Part shown: positions 24,969-33,396 of the stretch, piece by piece
How positions within the stretch are numbered: the stretch's first letter is position 1
Layout of the letters: every line of letters starts with the position of its first letter
NCBI RefSeq assembly: GCF_001613245.1
Contig: NZ_BDBZ01000013.1
Coordinates: 1 to 64,000 of the forward strand
Direction of reading: 5' to 3'
Source of the DNA: Nocardia speluncae NBRC 108251
Lineage (GTDB): Bacteria; Actinomycetota; Actinomycetes; Mycobacteriales; Mycobacteriaceae
Length of the DNA: 64,000 nt
Made by a program: the position numbers and the translations under genes
The notes under the pieces: model-generated
Told to the model about the DNA's origin: nothing
Databases searched by the model: none
Seen by the model: only the letters and a program-made list of their open reading frames with translations

Positions 24969-26993
24969 TCAGCGGGCTCGGGTGCGGGCCAGGTTCCAGC
25001 TGTTCCAGGTGTCGTCGTCGAGCCGGTAGCCGAGCCGGTCGAGCAGATCGTCGCGCATCGGGGCGGGCAGGCGATCGAGGACAGGGACGATATCGACCGA
25101 CAGGCCGGCCAGGTAGTCGACGTCGAGATCCTCGCCGCGCTCCCAGCGGTCGATGTTCTCGGTGGCGACCAGTCCCTCGGGATTCACTGCGGCCAGCGCC
25201 AGCAGTGCGGCCGTCCCCGTCGCGATCGCACTGCGCGGCAGCCACGCTGTTTCCAGGCGCAGAACGGCGATGATCACCAGCACGTAGACGATGCCGAGCC
25301 AGAGTTCGCAGGTGGCGACCAGCAACCGCAGCACGGTGAATCCGTACGCCTGCTGGTAGGTCCACATTCGCCCGAGCGCGGAGGCGATCATCACCAGCGT
25401 GAGCCCGCTGATCGCGCACAACAGGCCGCGCAACCACAGCCGGTCCACGGCGGTGTCCCGGGCCGCCCTGTGCAGGACGGGCAGGATGACGGCGAGCGTG
25501 AGTACGGTGACCGCGGAGAGCTGCCAGAAACCGCTGCGGGCATACTCGGCGTAGGTCAGGCCTGCGGTGCGCTGCACATAGTCGTCGCCACCGAACAGCG
25601 CCACCAGTTGTGCCCCGAGGAACAACGCGAACACCGCCGTCAGGGCGCCGACCGGCAGGCTCCATTCCGGCCGCGCCAGCGTTCGATTCGCGGCCTTCGG
25701 CTCCCCATCGGCCGGGAGCGGGGGACCGGCGAGCAGGTACAGGGCGCCCAGAGTGCCGATACCCGCGAGCCCGAACACCACGACCCAGCGGGTCAGGGCG
25801 TCGCTGTCCATCCGCGGAACCAGACCGTCGACGAGCGCGGCGAACGTGGCATCGGCGCCGGCCAGCAACGGTACGAACACCGCGAGTAGCGCCACCGTGA
25901 CGACGGCGGACACCCCGAGCCGGCGATTATGCGCCCCGGCACCGCCGGATCGCTTACCCAGTGCGTTGTACACCCAGGCGACGGCACCGGCCGACGCCAG
26001 CGGAACAGCCAGCGCATCCCGGAAGATCCCGCGCTCCGAACGCCGGCCCACCACCGCCAGCGACCCGGCCACAGCTGCCGCCGCCACACACAGAACGAAC
26101 AACCAGCCCGCGGCCCGGAATGTGCCGACTGCCAGCAAAACCAGCGCAGCGGCGGCCCACCACAGGCGTTCCCGGTTCCGGACCTGCGCGGGGTCCGCTG
26201 TCCGGCGTGCCCGGCGATGGACCACCCCGACTGCGACCGCCGCCGTGGAACCCGCGAGCAACCAGCCGATTCCGGGGCGATCGAACGGAATGGCCGCCGC
26301 CGCGACCACGCCCGTGATGCCCGCCGCGGGCAGAACACCCGCGGGGTAGGCGACCAGATGCCGGCGCGGTGCGACGGCCGGCGGTTTCGGGTATTCCGGC
26401 GCATCCGGCGCGCCGGACGGCTGAATACGTGCCCCGCTGCCGGGACCCCACAGTGCGGCATCGGATATCGAATCCGTAGCCGCTTCGTTGCCGCCGGAGG
26501 ATCCCGCGGTATGGGCCACCGCGACCGAGGAGCCGTATGTGGGCGCGGCCGAATGGCCTTCTCCGGCCGAGGGCTGCCGGTTTCCGGCCGGTTCGGTCGC
26601 CCCGGCCGTCACGAGCGTGCGGGCAGGACGTGCCGGAATCACCGGCTCTGCCGACCCGGACGATTTCGACGGGTTGGTTGTTCCTGCCGGCAGGGTCGGC
26701 TCAGCAGGGTCGGTGGGTGCCGGGGGCTCGGCCGGTGTCGCCGGACCTGCGGGCTCGGTCGGTGCGTAGCCGGCTGTTGCTGCCGAGTCGGTCTGTCCCA
26801 CCTGGTCGCCCGTCCCGGCGGGTGCCGCCGATTCGACACTGCCGGTTACTTCTCCGCTGCCGGTCTTCACCGGCTTTGCCGAGTCCTCGGTTGCCGGCGC
26901 GGGGGTGTTGCCGGTGGATTCCGCCGGTGGCGCCGGGGGCGTCCGCCCCGCCTTGTCGGCGTTCGGTTCAGTTCGTCTGGGCATTCTGGGCAC
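24969..26993 (-). CDS. DUF4153/DUF4173-type polytopic membrane protein
   Basis: 674 residues. The first about 200 are low complexity (Pro/Ala/Glu/Thr) and probably cytoplasmic; the remainder has about a dozen helices. The segment Y-A-E-Y-A-R-S-G-F-W-Q-L followed by a hydrophobic run matches the DUF4153/DUF4173 family as I know it. The C-terminus is soluble, with N-I-D-R-W-E-R-G and L-D-V-D-Y-L. It lies 70 bp downstream of the sensor kinase gene, same strand, so it may belong to the two-component operon as an accessory sensor or target. Molecular function of the family is not established. Confidence 0.7.
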   Translation of the reverse strand: MPRMPRRTEPNADKAGRTPPAPPAESTGNTPAPATEDSAKPVKTGSGEVTGSVESAAPAGTGDQVGQTDSAATAGYAPTEPAGPATPAEPPAPTDPAEPTLPAGTTNPSKSSGSAEPVIPARPARTLVTAGATEPAGNRQPSAGEGHSAAPTYGSSVAVAHTAGSSGGNEAATDSISDAALWGPGSGARIQPSGAPDAPEYPKPPAVAPRRHLVAYPAGVLPAAGITGVVAAAAIPFDRPGIGWLLAGSTAAVAVGVVHRRARRTADPAQVRNRERLWWAAAALVLLAVGTFRAAGWLFVLCVAAAAVAGSLAVVGRRSERGIFRDALAVPLASAGAVAWVYNALGKRSGGAGAHNRRLGVSAVVTVALLAVFVPLLAGADATFAALVDGLVPRMDSDALTRWVVVFGLAGIGTLGALYLLAGPPLPADGEPKAANRTLARPEWSLPVGALTAVFALFLGAQLVALFGGDDYVQRTAGLTYAEYARSGFWQLSAVTVLTLAVILPVLHRAARDTAVDRLWLRGLLCAISGLTLVMIASALGRMWTYQQAYGFTVLRLLVATCELWLGIVYVLVIIAVLRLETAWLPRSAIATGTAALLALAAVNPEGLVATENIDRWERGEDLDVDYLAGLSVDIVPVLDRLPAPMRDDLLDRLGYRLDDDTWNSWNLARTRAR

Positions 26994-27063
26994 GGGAGTC
27001 CTCCTGAGGGTGTGCGTTATCGCCCCGGGGCCTATCGGCGGCCGGGCTGTACAGCGGGAAAGG

Positions 27064-28152
27064 TCAGTGGCCGGTCGGCTCGGTGGCCGGGAGGACTACG
27101 CGGATCCGGGATCCGGGGTCGGTGACGGCGATGGAGCCGCGGTGCAGATCGATCACCCAGCGCGCGATGGCGAGTCCGAGACCGGTGCCGCCGCCGTCGG
27201 TGCGGCCGCCGCGGGTGAAACGGTCGAAGATGCGGTCGCGTTGGGCGGGCGGTATACCGGGACCGTCGTCTTCTACGTCGATCACGAGGTCACCGCCCAC
27301 GGTGTGGGCGCGGAGCCGGACCTCACCGCCGGCCGGACCGTGCCGGGCGGCGTTGTCCAGGAGATTCAGCAGAACCTGGTGCAGGCGGGCGCGGTCGGCG
27401 TACACGGTCGCGGTTGCCGGGGCCACCTCGCTGCGGAAGCGGATTCCGCGGCCCGATGCCGCTGTCATGACCTCCACCTCGGCCACCACTTCCGCGAAAA
27501 GCGGTGCGATGGCGAATGCGCCGCGGTCGAGCGGGACGGCGCCCGCTTCGATACTCGATATGTCGAGCAGTTCGGAGACGAGCCGCCCGAGCCGTTCGGT
27601 CTGGGCGAGCGCCGTTTCGAGTGTTTTCGGGTCGGGCTGCGATACCCCGTCCACCAGGTTCTCCAGGACGGCGCTCAGCGCGGTGATCGGGGTACGCAAT
27701 TCATGCGAGACATTGGCGATCAGGTCGCGACGCTGCCGGTCGGCGGCGGCCAGATCGTCGGCCATCCGGTTGAACGCTTCGGCCAGCTGGCCCACTTCGT
27801 CCCGGGAGGAGGCGCGTACCCGGCGCGTGTAGTCGCCGCGTGCCATCCGCTGCGCGGCTGCGGTCATCTCCCGCAGCGGTGTGGTGATGCCGTGCGCCAG
27901 GAACTGAGAGGACACCAGTGCGATCACCATTGCCGCCAGCGTGGTCATCGGTGGCAGCCAGCCGATCTGCAGGCGGAAATAGCCGAAGGCGAGCCCGCCC
28001 GCGAAGGTCATCAGGACGGCCAGTTTGAGTTTGATGGAGCGGATCCGGTCCAGTGGCCGCGGCAGGACCGCCGCCACCCGGTCCGCCGCCTGCCGCAATC
28101 GGCCCGGGAACCCGCCCCGGCCATCGGAATCTGTGACGGTGAGTCGGCTCAT
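27064..28152 (-). CDS. Sensor histidine kinase (HAMP-type)
   Basis: 362 residues from the ATG that overlaps the regulator's stop codon (ATGA). Two membrane helices enclose only a very short outer loop (about residues 40-90), so sensing is probably intramembrane or through a partner. HAMP domain at 85-135, DHp box S-H-E-L-R-T-P with phospho-accepting His150, N box L-L-N-L-L-D-N-A-A-R-H, then D-D-G-P-G-I and G-G-T-G-L-G-L-A-I-A ATP-binding boxes. The partner is the response regulator encoded immediately upstream. The polytopic membrane protein downstream is a candidate signal input. Confidence 0.92.
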   Translation of the reverse strand: MSRLTVTDSDGRGGFPGRLRQAADRVAAVLPRPLDRIRSIKLKLAVLMTFAGGLAFGYFRLQIGWLPPMTTLAAMVIALVSSQFLAHGITTPLREMTAAAQRMARGDYTRRVRASSRDEVGQLAEAFNRMADDLAAADRQRRDLIANVSHELRTPITALSAVLENLVDGVSQPDPKTLETALAQTERLGRLVSELLDISSIEAGAVPLDRGAFAIAPLFAEVVAEVEVMTAASGRGIRFRSEVAPATATVYADRARLHQVLLNLLDNAARHGPAGGEVRLRAHTVGGDLVIDVEDDGPGIPPAQRDRIFDRFTRGGRTDGGGTGLGLAIARWVIDLHRGSIAVTDPGSRIRVVLPATEPTGH

Positions 28153-28850
28153 CTGCTCTCCAGGGCGTAGCCGACACCGTGGACGGTCCGGATCAGGTCG
28201 GCGCCGAGTTTGCGGCGCAACGCCTTGATATGACTGTCGACCGCGCGCGTGCCCGCGGCATCGGCCCAGTCCCACACCTCCTCGAGGAGTCGTTCGCGGG
28301 CCAGTACTGCCCGGGGGCGTTGCGCCAGCCGGGTCAGCAGGTCGAATTCCAGCGGTGTCAGCTGCGCTTCCAGCCCGCCGCGCCAGACCCGCCGCTGATC
28401 GGCGTCGATTCGCAGATCGCCGACCACGGTGATCGCCGCGTTCGGTGTTGCGGCGCGTTCGACCCGCCGCAGCAGAGCATGTACCCGGGCGGTGAGGACC
28501 CGCAGGGAGAACGGTTTGGTGAGGTAGTCGTCGGCGCCCACGCCGAGACCGATGAGCTGGTCGGTTTCCTCGGTGCGCGCGGTGAGCATCAGGACCGGCA
28601 CCGAGCGTTCGGCCTGGATCCGCCGGCACACCTCCAGTCCGTCGAAGCCGGGGAGCATGACGTCGAGGACGACGAGATCGGGTCCGAAAGTGCTCGCGGC
28701 GGTTACCGCGGCAGGCCCGTCGTGGGCCAGTTCGACCGTGAAGCCTTCGGCCCGCAACCGCGCCGCCACGGATTCGGCGATGGTGAGTTCGTCGTCCACC
28801 ACCAGGATCCGCCGCGCCGCCGCTCCCCCTACCGGTGCCTTCTGTTCCAT
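28149..28850 (-). CDS. OmpR/PhoB-family response regulator
   Basis: 233 residues from the ATG starting M-E-Q-K. Receiver domain with the acidic pair D-D-E (19-21), phospho-acceptor Asp63 in L-V-V-L-D-V-M-L-P-G and the conserved Lys in Y-L-T-K-P-F-S. The C-terminal winged helix has L-T-P-L-E-F-D-L-L and R-T-V-H-G-V-G-Y-A-L. Translationally coupled to the sensor kinase. No clear Shine-Dalgarno precedes the ATG, so the transcript could be leaderless. Target genes unknown; the kinase and membrane protein genes downstream are probably co-transcribed. Confidence 0.92.
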   Translation of the reverse strand: MEQKAPVGGAAARRILVVDDELTIAESVAARLRAEGFTVELAHDGPAAVTAASTFGPDLVVLDVMLPGFDGLEVCRRIQAERSVPVLMLTARTEETDQLIGLGVGADDYLTKPFSLRVLTARVHALLRRVERAATPNAAITVVGDLRIDADQRRVWRGGLEAQLTPLEFDLLTRLAQRPRAVLARERLLEEVWDWADAAGTRAVDSHIKALRRKLGADLIRTVHGVGYALESR

Positions 28851-29058
28851 GATCGGGGAGCCTAGCCACCCGGTGTGGAGAGAAAAGGCGTCAATTGTGG
28901 AGATTCTGTGTGCCCGGCGCTCCATTTCCGCGATGCGGAGCCGGTGCGCGCACTGCTCGCCACCGCGTCGGGCAGATGAGGGCCGAAAGCTGTTGCGGGA
29001 AGGCAACGAAGTGGAGCACCGCCGAGACCGCCCCGGGCTCCCGGCTGTTGTCGCAGCA

Positions 29059-29089
29059 CACGGCGTGTACCGGGCCGGTACACGCCGTG
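29059..29089. terminator. Perfect palindrome, likely terminator of the tctA operon
   Basis: CACGGCGTGTACCGG (29059-29073) is matched exactly by CCGGTACACGCCGTG (29075-29089). It lies 20 bp past the stop of the minus-strand permease gene and would form a 13-bp stem with a 5-nt loop. No T-run follows. A regulatory operator is the alternative. Confidence 0.6.
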
Positions 29090-29108
29090 CTTGCGTACGG
29101 CCGGTGTC

Positions 29109-30488
29109 TCAGAGTGCGAGCACCGCGGGAATGGTCAACACCGCCACGTAATAGCCCATGAACAATACCCCCGCGTGGATTTTGAAGAACCGGCACAGCA
29201 GGCCGCCGACGAGCCCGACCGTGAGCGTCACCGCGAGGCCGAGTATCCCGCCCTCCCAGACGCTGATCACCACGACCAGCCCGGCGAACGCGGCGATGAT
29301 GGCCTCGTGGCTCACGTAGCGCACGACGATACTCGCGGCCCGGTGGGCGAAATTCATCGCGAACGGGTAGGCGATGAGGATCGCCACCGCGACTGCCGCG
29401 AGTCCGTAGAGGAGGAATTCGGTATTGGTGAGCGCGGTGGACAGATTGTCGATATTGCCGTTGCCGTCGTCGGTGGTGAAAACCGGTGGGGCGTTGAACA
29501 ACGGCGCGGCGGGCCCGGCGGCGACCGGGCTCAACGGTAGCCCGAACGCGATCAGCGGGATGAGCGCTTCGGCGATATAGGTCGATTCGGTGGTGCCGTT
29601 GCGCGCGGCGATCACCGAGGTGAGCCGGCGGTAGCCGTGTTTGACCCGGGTGGCGACCACTTCGCCCATCAGTACCGTCATGGCGACCGGACTGAATACG
29701 AAGGTCGCACTGGACACCGTGGCGGTGGCCGCGACATAGCCGGTCTGCCCACGGTCGAGTATCCGGAACGGATTGGGGAAGTAGCCCTTCCAGGTCTTGA
29801 CATCAGGAGCGAGCCATACCGTCGCCGGTTCCTTACGAGCCATTTCGGCACGCCCCTGCGGGCCCAGTGACAAGAAGAGGTCGGCGATCAGCGGTCCGAC
29901 GGCGATACCGAGGAAATAACTGATGTTGAGTGCCACATCGTAGGACTCGGTGAGCTGTTTGAGACCCAGGATGAGGACGACGAACGGTACGAGCGCGACC
30001 ACGCCCGCCCATTTCCCGGGCGACGCATAGGCGATGCCGATCGCGGCCAGCAGGAACAGCCACGGCGCGGCGGACTGGACGTGGTCGGCGACCGGGGCCA
30101 GCAGGGTGGCGAACAGAACGGCGGCCGGGACGGCGATCACGGCCGCGATCACGGCCGCGGAGATCGCTTTGCGGAGTGCGATATGGGGTACACCCAGCGC
30201 GCGCAGCATCCGCGCTTCGCGCAGGAGCGGGACCGCCATCGTATCCCCGGGTATGCCGAGCAGCGTGGTCGGCGCCGCATGCGTCATATGTTTGGCCACG
30301 GCTCCGGCCAGGAAGAACGTGAACACCGCCGCCGGCGGCGCGCCCAGCAGGATCACCAGCAGGGTGAGCGGGGCAATGGTCGCGGTTTCGTCGGTACCCG
30401 ACACCATGCCGATCAGCGAGAAGACGATCGCGCCGATCACAGCGAGAATTACGGCCAGCACGATATCGCTGGTGAGGATCGAACTCAT
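29109..30488 (-). CDS. tctA: TctA-family permease large subunit
   Basis: 459 residues, about ten to twelve helices. TctA signatures are present: the P-T-T-L-L-G-I-P-G-D-T motif near residue 75 and, in the second half, the repeated L-P-L-S-P-V-A-A-G-P region. TctA is the large membrane subunit of tripartite tricarboxylate transporters, which import carboxylates by ion coupling with a periplasmic or lipoprotein receptor TctC. No tctC is in the window. Its overlap with a small membrane partner and position downstream of HMG-CoA lyase and reductase genes suggest mevalonate or a related hydroxy acid as substrate. That assignment is inference from context. Confidence 0.8.
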   Translation of the reverse strand: MSSILTSDIVLAVILAVIGAIVFSLIGMVSGTDETATIAPLTLLVILLGAPPAAVFTFFLAGAVAKHMTHAAPTTLLGIPGDTMAVPLLREARMLRALGVPHIALRKAISAAVIAAVIAVPAAVLFATLLAPVADHVQSAAPWLFLLAAIGIAYASPGKWAGVVALVPFVVLILGLKQLTESYDVALNISYFLGIAVGPLIADLFLSLGPQGRAEMARKEPATVWLAPDVKTWKGYFPNPFRILDRGQTGYVAATATVSSATFVFSPVAMTVLMGEVVATRVKHGYRRLTSVIAARNGTTESTYIAEALIPLIAFGLPLSPVAAGPAAPLFNAPPVFTTDDGNGNIDNLSTALTNTEFLLYGLAAVAVAILIAYPFAMNFAHRAASIVVRYVSHEAIIAAFAGLVVVISVWEGGILGLAVTLTVGLVGGLLCRFFKIHAGVLFMGYYVAVLTIPAVLAL

Positions 30489-30979
30489 GAGGTGGCCCCG
30501 GTGTCGTCGCGTTCGGCCGCGGCGAACCGCGGGCGCAGCCCGAGATCGTCGAGTTCACGCCGAGTGTGGTCGGGCAGATCGTCCAGCGATCCCAGGCCCT
30601 GCCGCTCTTCCCGCAACGCTGCGATGACCTCGCCGACGGCCGCGTCTTCGGACGCGTCGGTGACCACGATGCGTTTCGGCCGGAACATGCGCCCACAGAT
30701 CACCCCGGCCACCACACATCCGGCGATACCCACCAGCAGCGCGTAGGCGTCGGCGAGCGATTCGTTCGTCACGAACGAGGAGAACGCCCAGTTGGACAGC
30801 AGCAGCGCGGACAGGCTCACGCCGATGCCGATGGCCACGGAGAAGGCCAGATGACGACCGACGACGGTGTCTCCCCACACCTCCAGGTACCGGGGGGCTT
30901 CGCCGCCCGGGGTGGCCGATGCGGTGGTGGGTGGGTCGGCCGGTGCCGGCGGCACCGGCGGCGCGGGTTCGGTGGGCAT
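30485..30979 (-). CDS. TctB-like small membrane partner
   Basis: 164 residues. A Pro-rich N-terminus is followed by two clear helices (about 45-65 and 78-97) and a cytoplasmic acidic tail. TctB proteins are normally four-helix proteins of 140-180 residues; this has fewer helices, so the name is given by position. The gene overlaps tctA by four bases (ATGA), strongly implying a complex. It starts 33 bp after the HMG-CoA lyase stop. Confidence 0.6.
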   Translation of the reverse strand: MPTEPAPPVPPAPADPPTTASATPGGEAPRYLEVWGDTVVGRHLAFSVAIGIGVSLSALLLSNWAFSSFVTNESLADAYALLVGIAGCVVAGVICGRMFRPKRIVVTDASEDAAVGEVIAALREERQGLGSLDDLPDHTRRELDDLGLRPRFAAAERDDTGATS

Positions 30980-31012
30980 GGGTACTCCGTGGGCGTCGAA
31001 GGGTCGGGCGGG

Positions 31013-31975
31013 TCAGGAAGTCGAGGGGGCGAGTGCGCTGACCACTCGCGAAGGGCTGGGCCGGCCGAGGACGGTCGACATCCACCGGGAGGTCGCGGCC
31101 AGCGCGTCCAGGTCGATGCCGGTGGCGATACCGAGGCCGTGCAGCATCCACACCAGGTCCTCGGTCGCGAGGTTTCCGGTGGCTCCAGCGGCGTACGGGC
31201 AGCGACCCAGGCCGCCGGCCGCGCTGTCGAACTCGGTGATGCCGGCGGTCAGGGCGGCATAGACGTTCGCGAGTGCCTGGCCGTAGGTGTCGTGGAAATG
31301 CATCGCCAGGGTCGTGGCGGCGATCTCCCGCGCGAACAGGGTCTCCAGGAGGTCGTGGACGTGTCCGGGAGTGGCGATACCGATGGTGTCGCCCAGCGAG
31401 ATCGAGGCCACCCCCATGGCGAAGAGGTGTTCGGCGATATCTGCGACCGCTCCCGGGGCGACGGCGCCCTCCCACGGATCTCCGAAACACATCGAGATAT
31501 ATGCGCGGGTGGCGAGTCCGTGCGCTGCGGCGCCGGCCACGACGGGCCGGGCGGATTCGAGGGCGCCGGCGATGGTGGTGTTCAGGTTCTTCGCGGCGAA
31601 TGTCTCGGTTGCGCTCACGAATACGGCGAGCTCGGTGGCACCGGCGGCCAGCGCCCGATCGAGCCCGCGGCGGTTCGGGGCCAGCACCACCTGGCGGGTG
31701 CCGACCGGCAGATCGAGGCCGGCCAGCAGGTCCTCGGCATCCGACAGCTGTGGAATCCAGCGCGGTGAAACGAAACTTGTGAGCTCGACGGCCGAAATAC
31801 CCGCGGCGACGAGCCGCCGGCAGAATTCGGCCTTGGCTGCCGTCGGCACCACGGTGGCCTCGGCCTGGAGTCCGTCGCGGGGGCCGACTTCGTACACCCG
31901 GACCGCGGCCGGCAGGCCCGGCCGGGGGTGCGGGTGTGGTGCCGGCCGCCGAACTGCTGTGAAGTCCGGGCTCAT
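31013..31975 (-). CDS. mvaB: Hydroxymethylglutaryl-CoA lyase
   Basis: 320 residues; the ATG used lies one base past the reductase stop, while the longer frame reads back through that gene. HMG-CoA lyase features: G-P-R-D-G-L-Q (catalytic Arg and metal Asp), H-F-H-D-T-Y-G-Q (metal His pair) and G-L-G-R-C-P-Y-A-A-G-A-T-G-N-L-A-T-E-D with the active-site Cys. It cleaves HMG-CoA to acetoacetate and acetyl-CoA using Mg or Mn. With the preceding HMG-CoA reductase it forms the mvaAB pair of mevalonate degradation known from Pseudomonas mevalonii. Leucine catabolism is the alternative role, but no leucine-pathway genes adjoin it. Confidence 0.9.
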   Translation of the reverse strand: MSPDFTAVRRPAPHPHPRPGLPAAVRVYEVGPRDGLQAEATVVPTAAKAEFCRRLVAAGISAVELTSFVSPRWIPQLSDAEDLLAGLDLPVGTRQVVLAPNRRGLDRALAAGATELAVFVSATETFAAKNLNTTIAGALESARPVVAGAAAHGLATRAYISMCFGDPWEGAVAPGAVADIAEHLFAMGVASISLGDTIGIATPGHVHDLLETLFAREIAATTLAMHFHDTYGQALANVYAALTAGITEFDSAAGGLGRCPYAAGATGNLATEDLVWMLHGLGIATGIDLDALAATSRWMSTVLGRPSPSRVVSALAPSTS

Positions 31976-31976
31976 C

Positions 31977-33251
31977 TCAGCTCCGGCCCCGCAGCTCCGC
32001 GAGCACCTTTTCGGCGTGCTCGACCCGGATGTTCTTGTCCTGGATGAGTTGTGTGACGACGACGTCGAGCTCCGCGGCATCCGCACCGGCGGTCACCGCG
32101 ACGGTCCGGGCGTGCAGGCTCATATGCCCGCGCTGGATACCTTCGGCGGCCAGGGCGCGGCAGGCGGCGAGGTTCTGGGCCAGCCCCACCGCGACCACGA
32201 CCTCGGCGAGCTCACCGGCCGTCGCCACCCCGAGGATTCTGATCGCTGCCTGCGCCACCGGGTGCGCCTTCGTGGCGCCGCCCACCAGGCCGACCGCCAT
32301 CGGCACCTCGAGGGTTCCGGACAGGTGCCCGGCGGCGGTCTTCTCGAAATGTGACAGCGCCGTGTACCGGCCGTGGGGGCCGACGGCGTAGGAGTGGCAG
32401 CCCGCCTCGACAGCGCGGGTGTCGTTGCCGGAGGCCAGCACCGCGGCGGTGATGCCGTTCATAATGCCCTTGTTGTGCGTGGCGGCCCGGTACGGGTCGG
32501 CCTCGGCGAGTGCCGAGGCGTGCACGATATCGTCGACGACCTGGTCTCCGCCCAGCAGGTCGCGGTCGAATACGGCGCGGGCCCGCACGATCCGCCGGTC
32601 GGCCATATTGGTGAGAATCCGGAGCAGCGGCCGGCCCCCGGCGATCTCCGCGAGCCTGGGGGCGACGGCTTCGGCCATGGTGTTGACCGCATTGGCGCCC
32701 ATCGCATCGCGCACATCGACCACCAGGTGGACTACGACATGGGTGCCGGTCCGGGTCGGCACCAGGCGTACGTGCAGGTCGCGGGCGCCGCCGCCGAACC
32801 GGACCAGCGTCGGGTCCTGCTCGTCGGCGAGGTCGACGATTGCCGAACGTTGTTCCAGGATGCGTAGCCGCGCGGCCTCGGGGTCGGGTAGGTCCAGCAA
32901 CTGGATCTGCGCCTGCATCACCGGACCGGTACCCGAGGTGAAGAATCCGCCCAGGTCGCGGGCCATGCGCGCGGCATTGCTCGCCGCGGCGACGACCGAG
33001 GGCTCCTCCGTCGCCATGGGGACCAGGTAGTCCCGGCCGTTGATCCGGAAGTTGGTGGCGATGCCGACCGGGATACCCAGCACGCCGATCACGTTCTCGA
33101 TCATGTGATCGGCATGTTCGGTGTCCAGGCCGCGCGCGGGGTCGAGGACGTCCAGGTCCGTGACAGCAACTCCGGTCCGTTCGGAAACCACCGAGCGGCG
33201 TTGCTCGACGGACGAGTCCTTGAAGCCGGGAATCCTGCTGTCGACGGTCAC
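31977..33251 (-). CDS. mvaA: Class II (degradative) HMG-CoA reductase
   Basis: 424 residues from a GTG preceded by GGAGGG; an ATG twelve bases earlier has no ribosome site. Class II features: E-N-V-I-G-V-L-G-I-P-V-G (substrate Glu), D-A-M-G-A-N-A-V-N-T (nucleotide-binding motif with the catalytic Asp region), H-N-K-G-I-M-N-G (catalytic Lys) and G-H-M-S-L-H-A-R (catalytic His). Length matches the 428-residue P. mevalonii enzyme. It should oxidise mevalonate to HMG-CoA with NAD and CoA. First gene of the operon reductase-lyase-tctB-tctA. The large GAF/PucR-type regulator encoded just upstream is the likely activator. Confidence 0.92.
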   Translation of the reverse strand: MTVDSRIPGFKDSSVEQRRSVVSERTGVAVTDLDVLDPARGLDTEHADHMIENVIGVLGIPVGIATNFRINGRDYLVPMATEEPSVVAAASNAARMARDLGGFFTSGTGPVMQAQIQLLDLPDPEAARLRILEQRSAIVDLADEQDPTLVRFGGGARDLHVRLVPTRTGTHVVVHLVVDVRDAMGANAVNTMAEAVAPRLAEIAGGRPLLRILTNMADRRIVRARAVFDRDLLGGDQVVDDIVHASALAEADPYRAATHNKGIMNGITAAVLASGNDTRAVEAGCHSYAVGPHGRYTALSHFEKTAAGHLSGTLEVPMAVGLVGGATKAHPVAQAAIRILGVATAGELAEVVVAVGLAQNLAACRALAAEGIQRGHMSLHARTVAVTAGADAAELDVVVTQLIQDKNIRVEHAEKVLAELRGRS

Positions 33252-33396
33252 TGCGCCCTCCATATCGCGGGGACGCGGTATTCGCGGTCCCGGGGAAAAT
33301 CTGCCGGGATCGACGCTACGACCACGCTGTAACCAGCGACATGTGGCAGGAGCACATGAAATCTCTTGTTCAGTGTGTTGTTGCCACATTCGGCTG

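Noticed and set aside
29059..29089. CRISPR-like or IS end palindrome
   Set aside because: Single copy in the window with no repeats or transposase nearby; a terminator is simpler.
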